From NCBI RefSeq assembly GCF_020520425.1, contig NC_079491.1:110732652-110796651 (forward strand): a DNA stretch of 64,000 nt, in the 5' to 3' direction. Numbering within the stretch: position 1 is the stretch's first letter; each line of letters starts with the position of its first letter. Source of the DNA: Spinacia oleracea (taxonomy: Eukaryota; Streptophyta; Magnoliopsida; Caryophyllales; Amaranthaceae). The notes beneath the pieces were generated by a model, which was not told where the DNA came from, ran no database searches, and saw only the letters and a list, made by a program, of their open reading frames with translations. Of this stretch, positions 22,390 through 34,642 are shown in pieces. The position numbers and the translations under genes were made by a program.

Positions 22390-23444
22390 GTCTAATTGAT
22401 TGACAGGTATGAAGGCCTAGACAAGTTAGGTTAAGGCTTCGACTAGAGCCTAAGACGATGTGTTTTGTAGCGACCAAAGTCACAGCAGACGGGAAGATCT
22501 CCAGGCCCTTTGGGTTGTTTACATTTTTCAGATACATTCGATTTGCTCCTTTCATTAAGTAGGTGAGTGGTCTTGCCTGAGGGTTATTTATTGCTATAAA
22601 ATTTGACTTTGTGTAGATGCTAATTTTAATTGACAGCCCAGAGAGCCTCTTTCACTTGGTAGAGGTTCACGAAGACATGATAGTCGCAGCAAATAGAGCA
22701 TACTGACATGGGGTAGAGAAGGAAATTGCAAACGAATATCTCCTGGACTAGATTTATGGAGACCACGGAATTCAAGTCGGTCCCCTAGGAATGGTTGGAG
22801 CCGCTCTCACAGGTATGACTTGTAAAGTGCCAATCAGTCATGGAATTTTTCATGCTTCCTTTGTACTTTGTAATAAGAATTATATTGATTAGGGGACAAC
22901 ATAGCAGTTATCCATAATATGATCTCCCTTTATATGCTTCCTCTTGTCTTGAGTTTCCTTCATCATTGATTTGTTTTCTCTTAGGGTGTTCTTGGACATT
23001 AAATTTTTCCTCGAGATCTCAATTCCATTCTGAGATCTAAGAGGGGATTTTTGTGTGTGTTTCTTCTTTACTTTGTTTATATTTTATACGAATCATACTC
23101 TATAGCAGATTTTTCATCTTAAAGTGGTCAATATATTGGTTGGAAGTTGCGCTTTAGTCATGTGGTTTACACTTTACACGGACTCCCTTCTATTATCAAC
23201 TTATTATGCTAGCTCCTTTTAGTTTTTAACAATTTGTCCTTTTCCCCTAATATTGCAAAGCTGTCTAGGACTAGTCAAAGCAGAAGGAGGAGCCGGAGCT
23301 AGAGCCCAACTCCTAACTTTAGACAGGAGCCTACATCAATTGATAGGAGTAGAAATGTCTGGAGTTTCAGCACAAATATGTAGAGATTTTGTTGCTGGAA
23401 GATACAGGAGAGGGAATAGTTGCCATTTCCTTCCAACCTTTTAA
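22390..23444 (+). pseudogene. Captured CCCH zinc-finger / Arg-Ser-rich gene fragment in D1
   Basis: Several exon-like pieces read Arg/Ser-rich: GRGSRRHDSRS near 22660, WRPRNSSRSPRNGWSRSHRY near 22760 and SQSRRRSRS near 23270. In a shifted frame near 23375-23430 the sequence reads ICRDFVAGRYRRGNSCHFL, close to a CCCH finger whose second Cys has become Tyr. Stops and a frame change between the RS part and the finger show it is not functional. Plant CCCH proteins with RS-rich regions act in RNA processing; which family member was captured cannot be settled from here. Confidence 0.5.
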
Positions 23445-23600
23445 AAGGTAGTGCTTAGCAGATAATTCAGGTAGCAAATTTCCGGTATGTACCTGTGAGG
23501 TATCAGCTCCTGTATTCAAGCATTTCTTTCGTGGCTTGAACAACAGAAAGATGTGGCTTGGAAACAGTGGTTTGTAAAACTGTCAATTGTAACTGGAAGT

Positions 23601-23772
23601 TTTCACCAGGAAAAAACTTGTAAAACAGGTTTCAGGATAGCTTAGAAATGCAGACTTGGCTTCTTATATGCGAAACATCTCTTTAGTTTCACCAGGAAAA
23701 TACTTGTAAAACAGGTTTCATGATAGCTCATAAATGCAGACTTGGCTTCTTATATGAAAAACATCTCTTTAT
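23601..23772 (+). repeat. Two-copy tandem duplication, about 86 bp unit
   Basis: The unit beginning TTTCACCAGGAAAA and ending AACATCTCTTTA occurs at about 23601-23686 and again at 23687-23772 with a few substitutions. Confidence 0.85.
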
Positions 23773-24842
23773 CAGTTCATCCACTTTCAATAATGTGTAA
23801 AATAGCATCATTTCATTTGATCCCAACTGAAGATGTTGAATCAAGTGAATTTTTCAAGTTATATATAAACGTTGTTCCCGCGCCGTTTTGTAGTTTTTAA
23901 CTAAAGGCTTTGCAGATTTGATGATTTGGAGATTACTTATGTATGCACAGGGGTAGGACATTTGAGAGGGTACTCAATAGGTCAGACTCTCGTCTTGAGG
24001 ACAGAACCTAACAATATAATTATTATGGATTGGAACATGTTGGTTGTGGTTCCTCCCCGGAATTTAAGGTCTCCATTGTATAGCAGGTGCATGAATCTTT
24101 CTTTAACTTTTTGGGTGATATTTAAGTTAATGTCGTTATTTTTGTCGACAATATATTAGGAGGCTAATGTTCTGTGCAAGTGTTGTAGAAATTTTTCTTT
24201 GATATATGAATTACTCTGATTTCACATGCTTTTAGTTGGGTAATTCTATGTATATTTAGGATAATAAAACAATCAGAGTGTGATATAATTCTATAAATGA
24301 TACTTGAATTCCCCATCATTCTCAAATTGTCTAATATAATAGTTAATGACTCAATCGCTAAATAGCTGCCCGTCTCACATGAAGTCACTCTTAGATTAAT
24401 TAATTCGGCATAGTAACACTATTATTTATTTCATCTTCTTTTTTTATTGTAGTTAAGAGTATGTTTTTCTCTTTAATTTTTCTTTAGGACTTCCGGATTA
24501 CATGTTACTTGAGATCTTTGTGGATTTGGGATTGATATATAGTGTATTGATAAACAATCAAACTATAATATTTTTATCTGTCTTACTTGCGTGTTGCCCT
24601 TCTCTAGTTGCTGTCTAATTTGAGAAATTTGGTTTTAAAAGTTAATACACATACGAATTTTGGGACAGTGGTGAAGTTCGTTTGATGGCTGAGGTGATCT
24701 GTTGCAGTATTGAGCAACATGTAATGTTATAATATACCTAGCTTAACTATAGAATCGAATAATGGATGGGAAAACAATCTGTATAAACTGAGCCAAGTTC
24801 TAATGTTCATCTAATTCTGTAGTAATAATAGCTATAGTAAGT

Positions 24843-25075
24843 ACTACATTTAAAGGTTTATTGTAACGACCAAATTGTAACACTATATTTAATCGTTACA
24901 AAAAAGGGGTATATTGTAACGGGTGTATAGTTTTTTATCTAAAACATAAGCTATTGTAACAAGTGTATGGAAGGTGTTACAATAGATTAAAACCTGTCAT
25001 AGTAGGTATGCGGCGTATGCCCTATTGTAACAACATATTCCTAATGTAACGCCCATCGAAAATATGACAAGGCGC
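24843..25075. repeat. TTGTAACG subterminal-type repeats; possible second CACTA-like end
   Basis: ACTACATTTAAAGG is followed by repeated TATTGTAACG/CGTTACA motifs in both orientations. This is the same arrangement as the CACTACTACATTT terminus and CGTCGCATTAG repeats of D2. It may mark an element nested in D1. No matching right end is visible in the window. Confidence 0.35.
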
Positions 25076-27230
25076 AATTTTTTTTTCCAGTTCGCGCCGA
25101 GTATTTTGACATCAAAAGTTTCAGAATTAATTTTGAAAGCCCTCTTTTTCTTTTTCTGTCTTGGTTCTAAACCCTAACTATAGAAACTTCTAGCTTCCTC
25201 TCAAAACATTCACAACTCAAACATCTTCAGCAGCTAAATCGCTCAAATTCAAAGCTAATTCAATCAACAAAGAAATTGAATTTCCTCTCTTTACATCTTG
25301 GTTCTAGGGTTCTTCAAGCTTTAGCGGAAGGTGTTTCAGTTGATACACTTCCATTAAAATCATTTGTTGAAATTGTTTTTTTTACCGATTTCCATTCAAT
25401 TTCATCTCTTTTCGTGGAAGGCGTCGATCTAGCCTTCTAGGGTTCAAAGAAAGGTGTTTTGGTTGATAAATTCCCAATCAAATCAGTTGGTACTGCTGTT
25501 TGTTTGACCAAAGAGGTAATCTTTCAACTTTCCCCAAATTGTTTGAAAATTCATTTCTATATGTAGTCAATGTTTAGATGTGAAATTGGTATTACTTAAG
25601 AGTTTGACTAAATGATCTTGATTAATAGGTAAATCACACTGAATTTGGTATAACTCATAGGATTGGTAGGTAAATTTTTTGAATAAACAGATTTCCTTTA
25701 CGGGTCATAGAATTTGGCTGTGAAGGGCAATAGGGAAAGTTATAGTGTTTTGACTCATTACAAATGTATTTTGTTTTTATGCTTCTCCTTTTAGCATGAA
25801 ATATTGTGTTCATAAATATTTCTTGATGATTTGGTGATACAATATCTGATACTCCGTAATTCACTATGTGATGTCAATAAATAAAATCTTCTGGTCTCAT
25901 ATTTTACAGATGGTAGATGTTTTGATGGAATGTCCAAACAGTAGAAAATGGTGGTCCATTAATTCACCAAAGTTTCAAACTGTAAATTAAATAATGCTTC
26001 TTGCTAATATACTTTTAAGTGTATGGCTTTAACTTTGATTGAAAAAGGGTTAAAGGGGTATGACGTATCCACTACTAGTCCAATTGCTAAACATCTCACT
26101 ATCTCCAAATAGCTGAATAGATTATGATTTAGTATGGCAGGAACCTTGTTGTCGCATACAGTCAGATTCTTACAATATTTTTGATGTCATACACATTTTT
26201 TGGTGACAAGTCAGATAACATATACAAACTGGCTAATATTCAGTGTACTATTTTGGGTTACTTTTTATATTATTGCAAATTTGGGTAATGATAGAAGACT
26301 ATTCTAGATATAGGGTGTATTAGCTATGTTGGACAATCCAGTTTGTTATCAGTTGCTATTAGCTATGTTGGACGATTAGGGGGTGTTTGGTTCGTGCAAT
26401 TTATGTATGAGGTATGGTTTTAGAATGAGTAAAACATAAACCTTGTGTTTGGTTTGCAATAGTATGAATTTAAACCTATACCTCAAACCCATGAGGTATG
26501 CGGTTTAGAAACCTTGCTGGGATTTGTACAGAAAGGTAACTCTGAAGGTGTATCATATATTTGTCAGATAGGGGAGAATTAAGGCTAGCATATGTACATT
26601 CTTGCTCTTTTTTTCCATCTATTCTTTGGTTATCTCACTGTTGTGTAGAACGTTTTACATACGCTCAGTTGTTTTTTATACAAGTATATATATAGAGTAA
26701 ATTATGCTTAGTACTTTCTTTTTCCTGACTTATGGTAAATTCAGATTCTCATCTTTATTTGTATATTGGCTAATCTGGATCAATATTAGTCTTGTCATTC
26801 CTGACTTTGAAGTAACCCCAAGAGCTGAATCCAATGATCCAAATGGCGAACGAGATGGAAGGGTTTCTTCTAAAATCGTTTCAGAACATCAGGTATTATT
26901 TCTTTTAATTCGTATACTTTCTTTTTCTTCTCCCTTCTAACTCCAACTTGTTTCCTTCTTCCCTTTTATCGATCTCTCTCGTACTCATTTCCTTGGAAAC
27001 TATATTTTCCATTAATGACACCACTCTGTGTATATCTACATGGTGATGGGTTACTTGAATGTGAGTACTCTGTATTTTAATATTATTTTGACGGTAGTTG
27101 TTGGGTTTCAAGATTATTAAGAAAGGCTCAACTCCTATTATCATCAAATTATTGCACACAATAAATTAGAATGTGATCAGGATCAAGCTACAAAGTAGAA
27201 CCATGATAATGCACTATCAAATGTTGGAGC
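25076..27230 (+). other. Exon-intron-like region of unknown origin in D1
   Basis: A leader-like, C/T-rich stretch (25140-25500) resembles a plant 5' untranslated region with TCTAGGGTTC motifs and a donor near 25515. A clean candidate exon lies at 26790-26892. The rest looks like intron. No domain recognised. Confidence 0.35.
26790..26892 (+). pseudogene. Candidate captured exon of unknown gene
   Basis: Bounded by ATATTAG acceptor-like and CATCAG/GTATT donor-like sites. It encodes PDFEVTPRAESNDPNGERDG then RVSSKIVSEHQ without stops. The composition is unlike its AT-rich surroundings. I do not recognise the family. Confidence 0.35.
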
Positions 27231-28626
27231 TGAAGGAAATAATGCCCTTGGTCCAAATATGCATATAATATTAAGTCTAATAAATGCGGTTCAGTATTAA
27301 TTAACAAGTTAATAATTCAGTGAGATCAACTGAGCTGAATGCCTAGCTAGAGGCCGCTTCAGTTCAAGTGGAATTAATGATATTAATCCACAGCTTACTC
27401 TTGACTGAACCCGTAGGGTCACACAAATAGTACGTAAACGAATCAAGTATTTAATGGCATTAAATACTCCATCTATGGATATTCGGAATCGACGAATCTT
27501 GGTTTCAGTGGGAGTCGAGATCGTCATAAGCAAGAAATGAATATTTCGGAAACGATGATATTGCCGGAAACGGAAATATGGATCGTATCGGAAATATGAA
27601 TATTATCCAAGTCGTAGATGTTGCCGGAAACGGAAACATGGTACGTATCGGAAAATATTATTGGAAATGGAAATATTGCCGGAATTGGTATTGCCGGAAA
27701 CGGAAATATTGTCAGAATCGGAAATATTATCGGAATCGGAAAATAGTTCCGGAAACGGAAATATTAAATATTTGTTCGAAACGGAAATTAATTCCGGAAT
27801 CGGAAATATTAAATATTTGTCGTATCGGAAATGAATTTCGGAACCGGGAATTTAATCGGAAGCGCATCGTACGAATTAGCATCGGACGAGGCTTGCCAGA
27901 CGAAGGCCCAGCACGAAGCCAGGCCCGCGCCCAGCAAGCCAAGCGCCCAACACGACGGCCACAGCCTCGCCAAGCCCAGAGCAAGGCCATGCCCAGCAAG
28001 GCCGTAGGCGCGCGCGCTGGAGCGTATGCTCGTGGGCTGCGAGGCAGCGCTCACTCGTGTGGGCCGCAAGGCCTGCGCGGGTGCGTGCGTCCCTCGTGGT
28101 CGTGCGACACTCGTGTTCGTTACGAATCCTAATCCTATCGGAATTCGTGCAATGATTAAATCCTAATCCTAATAGATTAAATTTATTATTTAGAGTTCAA
28201 ATAGGATTTTAATTAATAAATTCATATCCTACTAGGATTATAATTCTTTTCCATAAACTCTATAAATATAAGCCTAGGGTCACATATTTAACAAACGATT
28301 ATTGAAGTATTCAAGGTAAGATTTTTAAGCAAAAATCAGCCAAACACTTACAACCCAAAATAGCCGAAAATCCTAAGTAACCTTAAGGGCGATTCTAGTT
28401 GGTCAAGCTTAAGACGGATCCGGACGTGTTGTGGACTATCTACGGATGGACGACACTTGGAGTCCTAAAGACTTGTTCTTGTTCGGTTCGGGCGCAGCTA
28501 GGGAGGGCACGCTACAAAGTGTATGCATCTGAATTATGATAAATGATTATGTGTAAATAATATGTTTCCTGACTTTATGGTTTTTCCGCATGATTTATGT
28601 TTATTCATATGTATCATAACCTAACA
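27231..28626 (+). repeat. Element C 5' LTR, 1396 bp
   Basis: TGAAGGAAATAATGCCC ... ATAACCTAACA. It contains the TTTCCG-type array in reverse sense (CGGAAAT units, 27535-27850), a GC-rich stretch (27880-28110) and a TATA box at 28261-28269. Confidence 0.93.
28261..28269 (+). promoter_or_regulatory. TATA box in C 5' LTR
   Basis: TATAAATAT at the same LTR position as in copia1. Confidence 0.55.
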
Positions 28627-28627
28627 G

Positions 28628-28641
28628 TGGTATCACGAGCC
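28628..28641 (+). promoter_or_regulatory. Element C primer binding site
   Basis: TGGTATCACGAGCC starting two bases after the LTR end, initiator-Met tRNA type. Confidence 0.85.
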
Positions 28642-31140
28642 TCTTATTATTTTCATAATTTAAATTGCATGAACATGGTTAAATTTCACAAATTTGCAAA
28701 GAATTAAAGGGGTGATTAATTTCCGTAATTAATTGCAAATTGCGTTTATTTAATTATATGTACGCAGTTTTTTGGCAGTTTCTTCGTTCCTCATCCAAAT
28801 TGGGTGATTTTTGTGTCAATTCCGCATGTAAAAAGCATTCTAAAAATTTGACAAATTTTTTTTTCCCGCCGAAACCCAGATTTCCCAAATTCGGAGCCTA
28901 ACTATGACTTTTCGGAGGTTTTAGTTTTTCGAACGCAAAAGTTTGTAAATTTAAGATGTTAAATTGAATACTTGCAATTCTTGTTGATAAATCTTGAGTT
29001 TTCGATTGACCTACAGTATATGTTTAACAATTATGAATGCCTAGACTTGTTAATTATACAACCTAATTTGTACTTATGATTAATTTGTTGAAATTCGAAT
29101 AATTTAGAATTGATTTGTTTTTTATAATTAATTAGTAATTTAATTAGGTACCAATGAATAAAATCCACCATAAAAATTGTTAATTTATGTTAAATTTTAA
29201 ATTTTTATGACCTAGATTTGAATCCATGTTAATCGGAAATTAATTGATTAATAAATTTTCGATTTTTCGCCCTAAAATTATGAAATTAATATGATTTATT
29301 AATTTGTCATTAATTTTGGAAATAAAAGTTTTAATTTTTATGCAATTCGCTAATAAAACATGCACGCACAAAGCAATGGACGCTACGTGTTACCCTTAAG
29401 GGGTGTTGTATAGTGCGGACATGCGACGACGAGCAAGGGAGCACGTCGCCCATGCGGTACGATGCAACGAGCAAGAGTCATGGCGCACGAGCACAAGGCA
29501 GCACGCTGCCCTGTGTCGAGTGCTGTGTGCATATGGGCGAGTGGGCAATGGCGAAGGGCCAAGGCGCAAGCCATCGGGCAGACGCGTGTGGGCAGCAAGC
29601 GTGCTGCGCCACAGCGCGCGCTGCCACGCCCAGCAAGCAAGCAGGCGCAACGAGCGAGCGGGCGCGCGCAGCGTGGCTTGCACTGCTGCGTTGCGTGTGG
29701 CCTGCTTGCGTATTGCTATACGAACAGTCGAGGGGCGCTAAGCCTCGTGCACTCGATGGGGCTTGGGCGCAAGCCCAAGTGCCTCGTCGTGTTACGATTG
29801 AGTCGTTCTTAAATTTATTATTGAATTTTCAGTTTGGAAACGTTTTAATTAATTTTAAAATTAATAATTTAAATTGTTTTCTTGGATTTTAATTTTGAAT
29901 ATTATAATTATTATAAATTTTAATTTATTCTAATTATGTTACTAAAATTAAAACCTTGAATTAATTTAAATTCGACTGAAAATAAATTAAATAAGTGGAT
30001 TCAATTATAAATTTATATGAGATTTAAATTTTAATTAAATTTGTATGTTTCCGGTTAGACTAGAAATACATTTTTATGTTTAAAATTAATAAAGCATATG
30101 AATTTATTAGTTTAAGTGGGAGCAATTTTAGTCATAAAATCTTGATTAGGTCTACAAATTCTTTAAGGTTAAACAACTTGATTAGAATTAATAAGGACTG
30201 AATAATTGGTAGATTATTGGTGACCTTGATTAATTGCTGCAAATATTTATGTGATGCATAATGTGTTTTACTAACCAGCTATGTGGGCCATTAATGATAG
30301 TGAATGGGTGAATGGTATATATTGTATATGTACTGTTTTGCAGGTTATGAAGTGACTAGTATGACCCAAATAGGATAGAAAATATGGTCTGCGTACCATT
30401 AATTTGAATGTAATTGGTCTAAAGCATCAAATTTATTTTTCAACTAAAATATGGTCTGCGTACCATCAAATAGTTGTAATTAGTTTAATTATAGCTTATC
30501 CTATTTGAAGAAAATGGCACGGAGATTTTCAAGACGGACTTTGAAGTTGTAAATTCAAGATGAAGTCGGGCCATACTAGATCACATTTATCTTATGCATG
30601 CGTGAAGTTATTTATTGCTTTTAAATATGTCTTAAATATGCATGAGATTGTGGCTTGACTATGTTGCATGATTAAGGATTTTAGTTCACTTAAAATCTAA
30701 CCAACATAGTAAGAGCCTTAAGTTTCAAACTTAAAAATTGAGTTAAAAGGTGCCATGCTTAAATAACACTTACTTGGATATCCTTTTTTCATCGATCTAA
30801 GTAATAGGTTTCTGCCATAGCGAGGTGTTACTTATCGATACTAAAGGGGTAAGGTACACAAATAATTGTGAGTACATGTTAGTTTTGGTGAAACTCAACG
30901 ATATAAGTAAGGAGTCTTTTTATGTCGTGGCAAAATCGATAGGTTTACATCAACCAAGAGTAGTTTCTAGACTATTAGCAAAAGACTTTTGCTTACCTAA
31001 AATGTTTTAGAATTGAGTCAAAATACATATTGTTCTTAATTTTTTCAATGGTTTTAGGGTCTTGAAATCGTTTTATTCACACCTGCCGGAACAATAAATT
31101 CGAATAAAATGCCAATAACTTGTTTAAAATTGCATTATTG
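28642..31140 (+). other. Element C leader, first copy
   Basis: Non-coding leader homologous to 2807-5648 (reversed) and to 49042-51600. Contains a GC-rich island (29390-29800) whose long frames on both strands are repetitive artefacts, and a structured module at 30367-30508. Interrupted at 31140 by the LINE. Confidence 0.8.
30367..30508 (+). other. Structured leader module: nested inverted and direct repeats
   Basis: CAAATAGGATA and TATCCTATTTG form the outer arms. Inside are two copies of ATGGTCTGCGTACCAT (30384-30399, 30451-30466), each with complementary ends. The same layout is kept at 50797-50937 and, reversed, at 3535-3670. A packaging or dimerisation signal is possible but inferred. 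Confidence 0.6.
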
Positions 31141-31292
31141 TTTTTTTTTTGCTAAGCAAGTAAGGATAATATTAAGCACAAAACCAATTACAACCTAAGC
31201 TTAACTTTAAGAGGCACGAACCAACTAGGTTGGACCTTATCACCATGAAGCAAGCAAGCAGAAACACCTATACAAGCTCAAAGAGCCAAAAA

Positions 31293-34200
31293 TCAAGTAC
31301 AATCCCTCCTACTAGCCTTCTTAGGCATAACAACTTTGATTCTATCTTTCACAACATGTTTAATACTTTTTACAGAATACTGCACTGTAGGAACACACTT
31401 ACCCCAAAAGCTACCATTTCTGCACTGCCAAACCACATAGACTGTTGCTGCAAGTCCTGCATACCAGACTTGCTTCTTGAAATGAGAATGTCTGCTATGA
31501 TCAATCCCCCTTGTGATCTGCTGAAGATCAGAAGAAACACCAGGGATACTCAACCAACTTCTAATACCATTAAGGCATTGCTGACTGTAGGAGCAAGAGA
31601 AAAACAAATGCTTATGATCCTCATTCTGTTGCCCACGTAATAAACACAGGCGGGACACACTAACTCCAATTCTAGCAAGCTTTGCTGTGGTTTGAAGTCT
31701 AGCTTGAACAGCCATCCAGCAAATAAATCTATGTCTTGGAACATTTAGCCTATTCCAAACTAACCTGTCCCAGGTGACCAAAGGTCTAGCCTCAATTAAT
31801 TTCTCATATACCACTTTAACTGAGTACTGAGCAATAGTACTAAACTCATTCTGAGAGTAATATTGCTTTAAAAACTCTTTAGTTTCACAAATTTTCCTCC
31901 AATACCAGTTGGCTGAAGCATTAGGCTGGTATTCCCACCAAACCCCATCTTTAACATACACAGCATTAACCCACTTAATCCACACATTATCCTGTTTAGA
32001 AGCAACAGCCCACACATATTTTCCCATCAGTGCAATGTTCCATTTAACATCTCTGAAGCCTAAACCACCCTCTTTCTTGTGACAGCAAGACTGTGCCCAC
32101 ACATATTACTTGGTTTTGTGCTGTAAGCTTTGCCACTCCAAAGAAAAGACCTGCAGATCTTATTAATCTCATATAGAACTTGCTTAGGGAGCACATACAC
32201 CTGGGCCCAATACATATGCAAGCTCAATAAGACTGAATTGATCAGTTGCATTTTGTCTGAGTAGGAAAGATTCCTGGAACTCCAAACTTTAATTCTTGCA
32301 ATCATCTTGTCCACCAACATATCACATTGGGATGTGGTGATTTTCTTAGAACATATTGGTACCCCCAAGTACTTGAAAGGCAAGTAACTTCTGGTAAAAC
32401 CAGAAACCAATTCTACCCTATTAACATCAGAATCAGACATCCCATAGCAATAGATGGAAGATTTCTGTTTGTTAGGTTGCAGACCAGAAGTATCAGAGAA
32501 AAGCTTGAATGCCTGTAGCAACAGATAGATAGAAGCAAAATCACCTTTGCAACACAAGATCAGATCATCTGCAAAGCAGAGATGAGTGAGTTTTACAGAT
32601 TTACACCTTGGATGGTACTGGAACAAAGGCAACAAGCTCATGCTGTGCAGAACTCTGGACAAATATTCCATGCAAATGACAAAGAGCAAAGGAGACATGG
32701 GATCACCTTGTCTTAGCCCTCTCTGAGATTTAAAGAACCCATGCATAGTGCCATTAATCATCAAGGAGAACATAGGAGTGGTGACACACTTCATCACAAT
32801 ATGCACAAAGTTTTCAGGGAAACCCAATTGTTCTAACATCTCCTGTAAGAAATTCCAATCCACAGTATCATAAGCTTTTTGTAAGTCAATCTTCATTAAG
32901 CAGCTAGGTTTGACATATTTTCTACCATAATGCTTCACTAAATCCTGCACCACCATAATATTATGAACAATGTGCCTTCCATGAACAAAACCACCCTGAT
33001 TCTCCATGATCAAATTAGGTAAGATTTGTCTAAGCCTATTACACAGCACCTTAGTAACACACTTATACAGTGTGTTACAACAAGAAATGGGTCGAAAATC
33101 ACTCACATTATTAGGACATTTAATCTTAGGAATAAGAGTGATCACTGTGTGATTAAGTTCTTTCAAAAGCTTCCTTTGCTGCAGAACATCTAAAACAGCA
33201 GCCACCACTTCATCACCATCAATACTCCAGGAATCTTTAAAGAAAAAGGTACCAAAATCATCTGGACCTGGAGCTTTAACCCCAGGAATAGAAAACAAAG
33301 CCTTCCTTACTTCATCTGCAGTGTATGGACCATTCAGAATTGCTCTATGTTGATAATTTATGAGAGGACCTAGCTGGACTACTTGACTGAGAACTGCTTT
33401 CCTATTGGACTGAGTAGTACCCAATAAGGAAGTATAATACTCCAAGAATGCCATAGACACCTCAGCAGAATCTTCTTTCCAAATGCCATGCATATGATGA
33501 ATACTATAAATCTGATTCAAAGTTCTTCTCTGTCTGATGCTCTGGTGAAAAAGAGTAGTATTTTCATCACCTGCTTTGAGCAAGTCCAACTTTGCTTTTT
33601 GTCTCAAAAAATCCAAATAAGCCTGATGTTTTAGTCTATATTCATTGATAGCCTGCAATTCCAAATCAGCCAAAGTTACATCTGAAGGATTCAAATGCAT
33701 AGCCTGTTGAGCTGCATTCATATCATTAAATGCCTTAATATCTGCAGCCTGAATATCAGAGAAACCCAACCTATTCAGATCTTTCAAAGCACCCTTAACT
33801 TGCTTCAATTTGTTAACAACCACATACATCTTTGTGCCATGAAATTGCTTATTCCATTGTTGCTGAATGATAGATAGAAAATCAGGAGAACTTTTCCACA
33901 TAGTGAAGTATTTAAATGGCTTCTTTCCCCCTCCAGTCCTAGGATAAACAGTAAGTAAACCAGGGGAATGATCAAAGGTGCCCTCATTCATAAAACAAAC
34001 CTCAGCTGTGGGAAATTGAGTTTGCCAAGTAGAATTTGCCATAACTCTGTCAAGCTTTGAAAATACTCTGGCAGCACCTTGTTGTTTATTGTTCCAAGTG
34101 TAATAATTTCCCACACTCTTAATATCTTCCATTCCACATAAATGCATACATTGACATATATCCACAATCCCAGCATTCCTAACAGGAGCCCCTATCTTCT

Positions 34201-34642
34201 CTTCAGTGGTCATTACACAATTAAAGTCACCACACATAATCCAAGCATCCTGAGTGTATGAAGCTTTGAGATCACTCCACAGATCCAATCTCTTATGACT
34301 TTCATTAAAGGCATAGATGAAGGTACAATAAAAACTATAAGAACCACCCACTGGCTTAACTAGACAGTGAATAAGCTGACTTGTAACTTGCAGAATAGTT
34401 ACAACAAAACTGCTAGGATTCCAAGCAAGGACAATCCTACCCCCATCATGATAACTGCTATTGCTAGTGAAACACCAATTCAAAAACACTTTTTGTTAAA
34501 GATTCCCAAGATTAGGAACCTTCACCTTATGCTCCAGAAGCCCTACTAGCCCCACATGGTGTTTATGAATGAAATGCTTCACAACACCTTGCTTATGAGC
34601 TAGATTAAGACCTCTGACATTCCAAGTTACAATTCTATCCAT
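31293..34642 (-). pseudogene. LINE ORF2: endonuclease, reverse transcriptase, zf-RVT
   Basis: Starts at ATG 34642 with MDRIVTWNVRGLN, the N-terminus of the APE-type endonuclease; the ATG overlaps the end of ORF1 by 8 nt. The endonuclease motif MCGDFNCVMTTEEK is present. RT motifs are FRPISCCNTLYK, LMKIDLQKAYDTVDW, GLRQGDPMSPLLF and the catalytic FADDLILC, then FKYLGVP. The C-terminal zf-RVT domain follows (RLNVPRHRFICWM, HLFFSCSYS). In-frame TAA at 34496-34498 (codon 49) and a frameshift near 32100 before KKEGGLGFRDV break it. Role in the family: target nicking and target-primed reverse transcription. Confidence 0.93.

Larger units (their letters stand above)
20503..27230. mobile_element. D1: CACTA-type DNA transposon, left part, gene-capturing
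   Basis: Begins CACTACAAGAAAA, the classic CACTA (En/Spm) terminus, preceded by TAG as a likely 3-bp target duplication. Subterminal repeats follow (TGACGTTTTT, TGACGCTTTTAAG, TTGACGGTTTTAAG). No right terminus (TTTTCTTGTAGTG) is visible before copia element C interrupts at 27231, so the other end should lie beyond the window. The interior has exon-intron-like texture and captured gene debris (22390-23450) but no transposase motif, suggesting a non-autonomous Pack-type element. Confidence 0.72.

Noticed and set aside
27578..28132. 184-residue plus-strand frame in the C LTR
   Set aside because: Translation of the same LTR tandem repeat and GC-rich stretch; no domain, and not conserved between LTR copies.
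29383..29892. Open frames of 85-159 residues in the element C leader
   Set aside because: Same GC-rich island artefact; frames lie on both strands, and the near-identical set at 49744-50320 reflects the duplication, not coding constraint.
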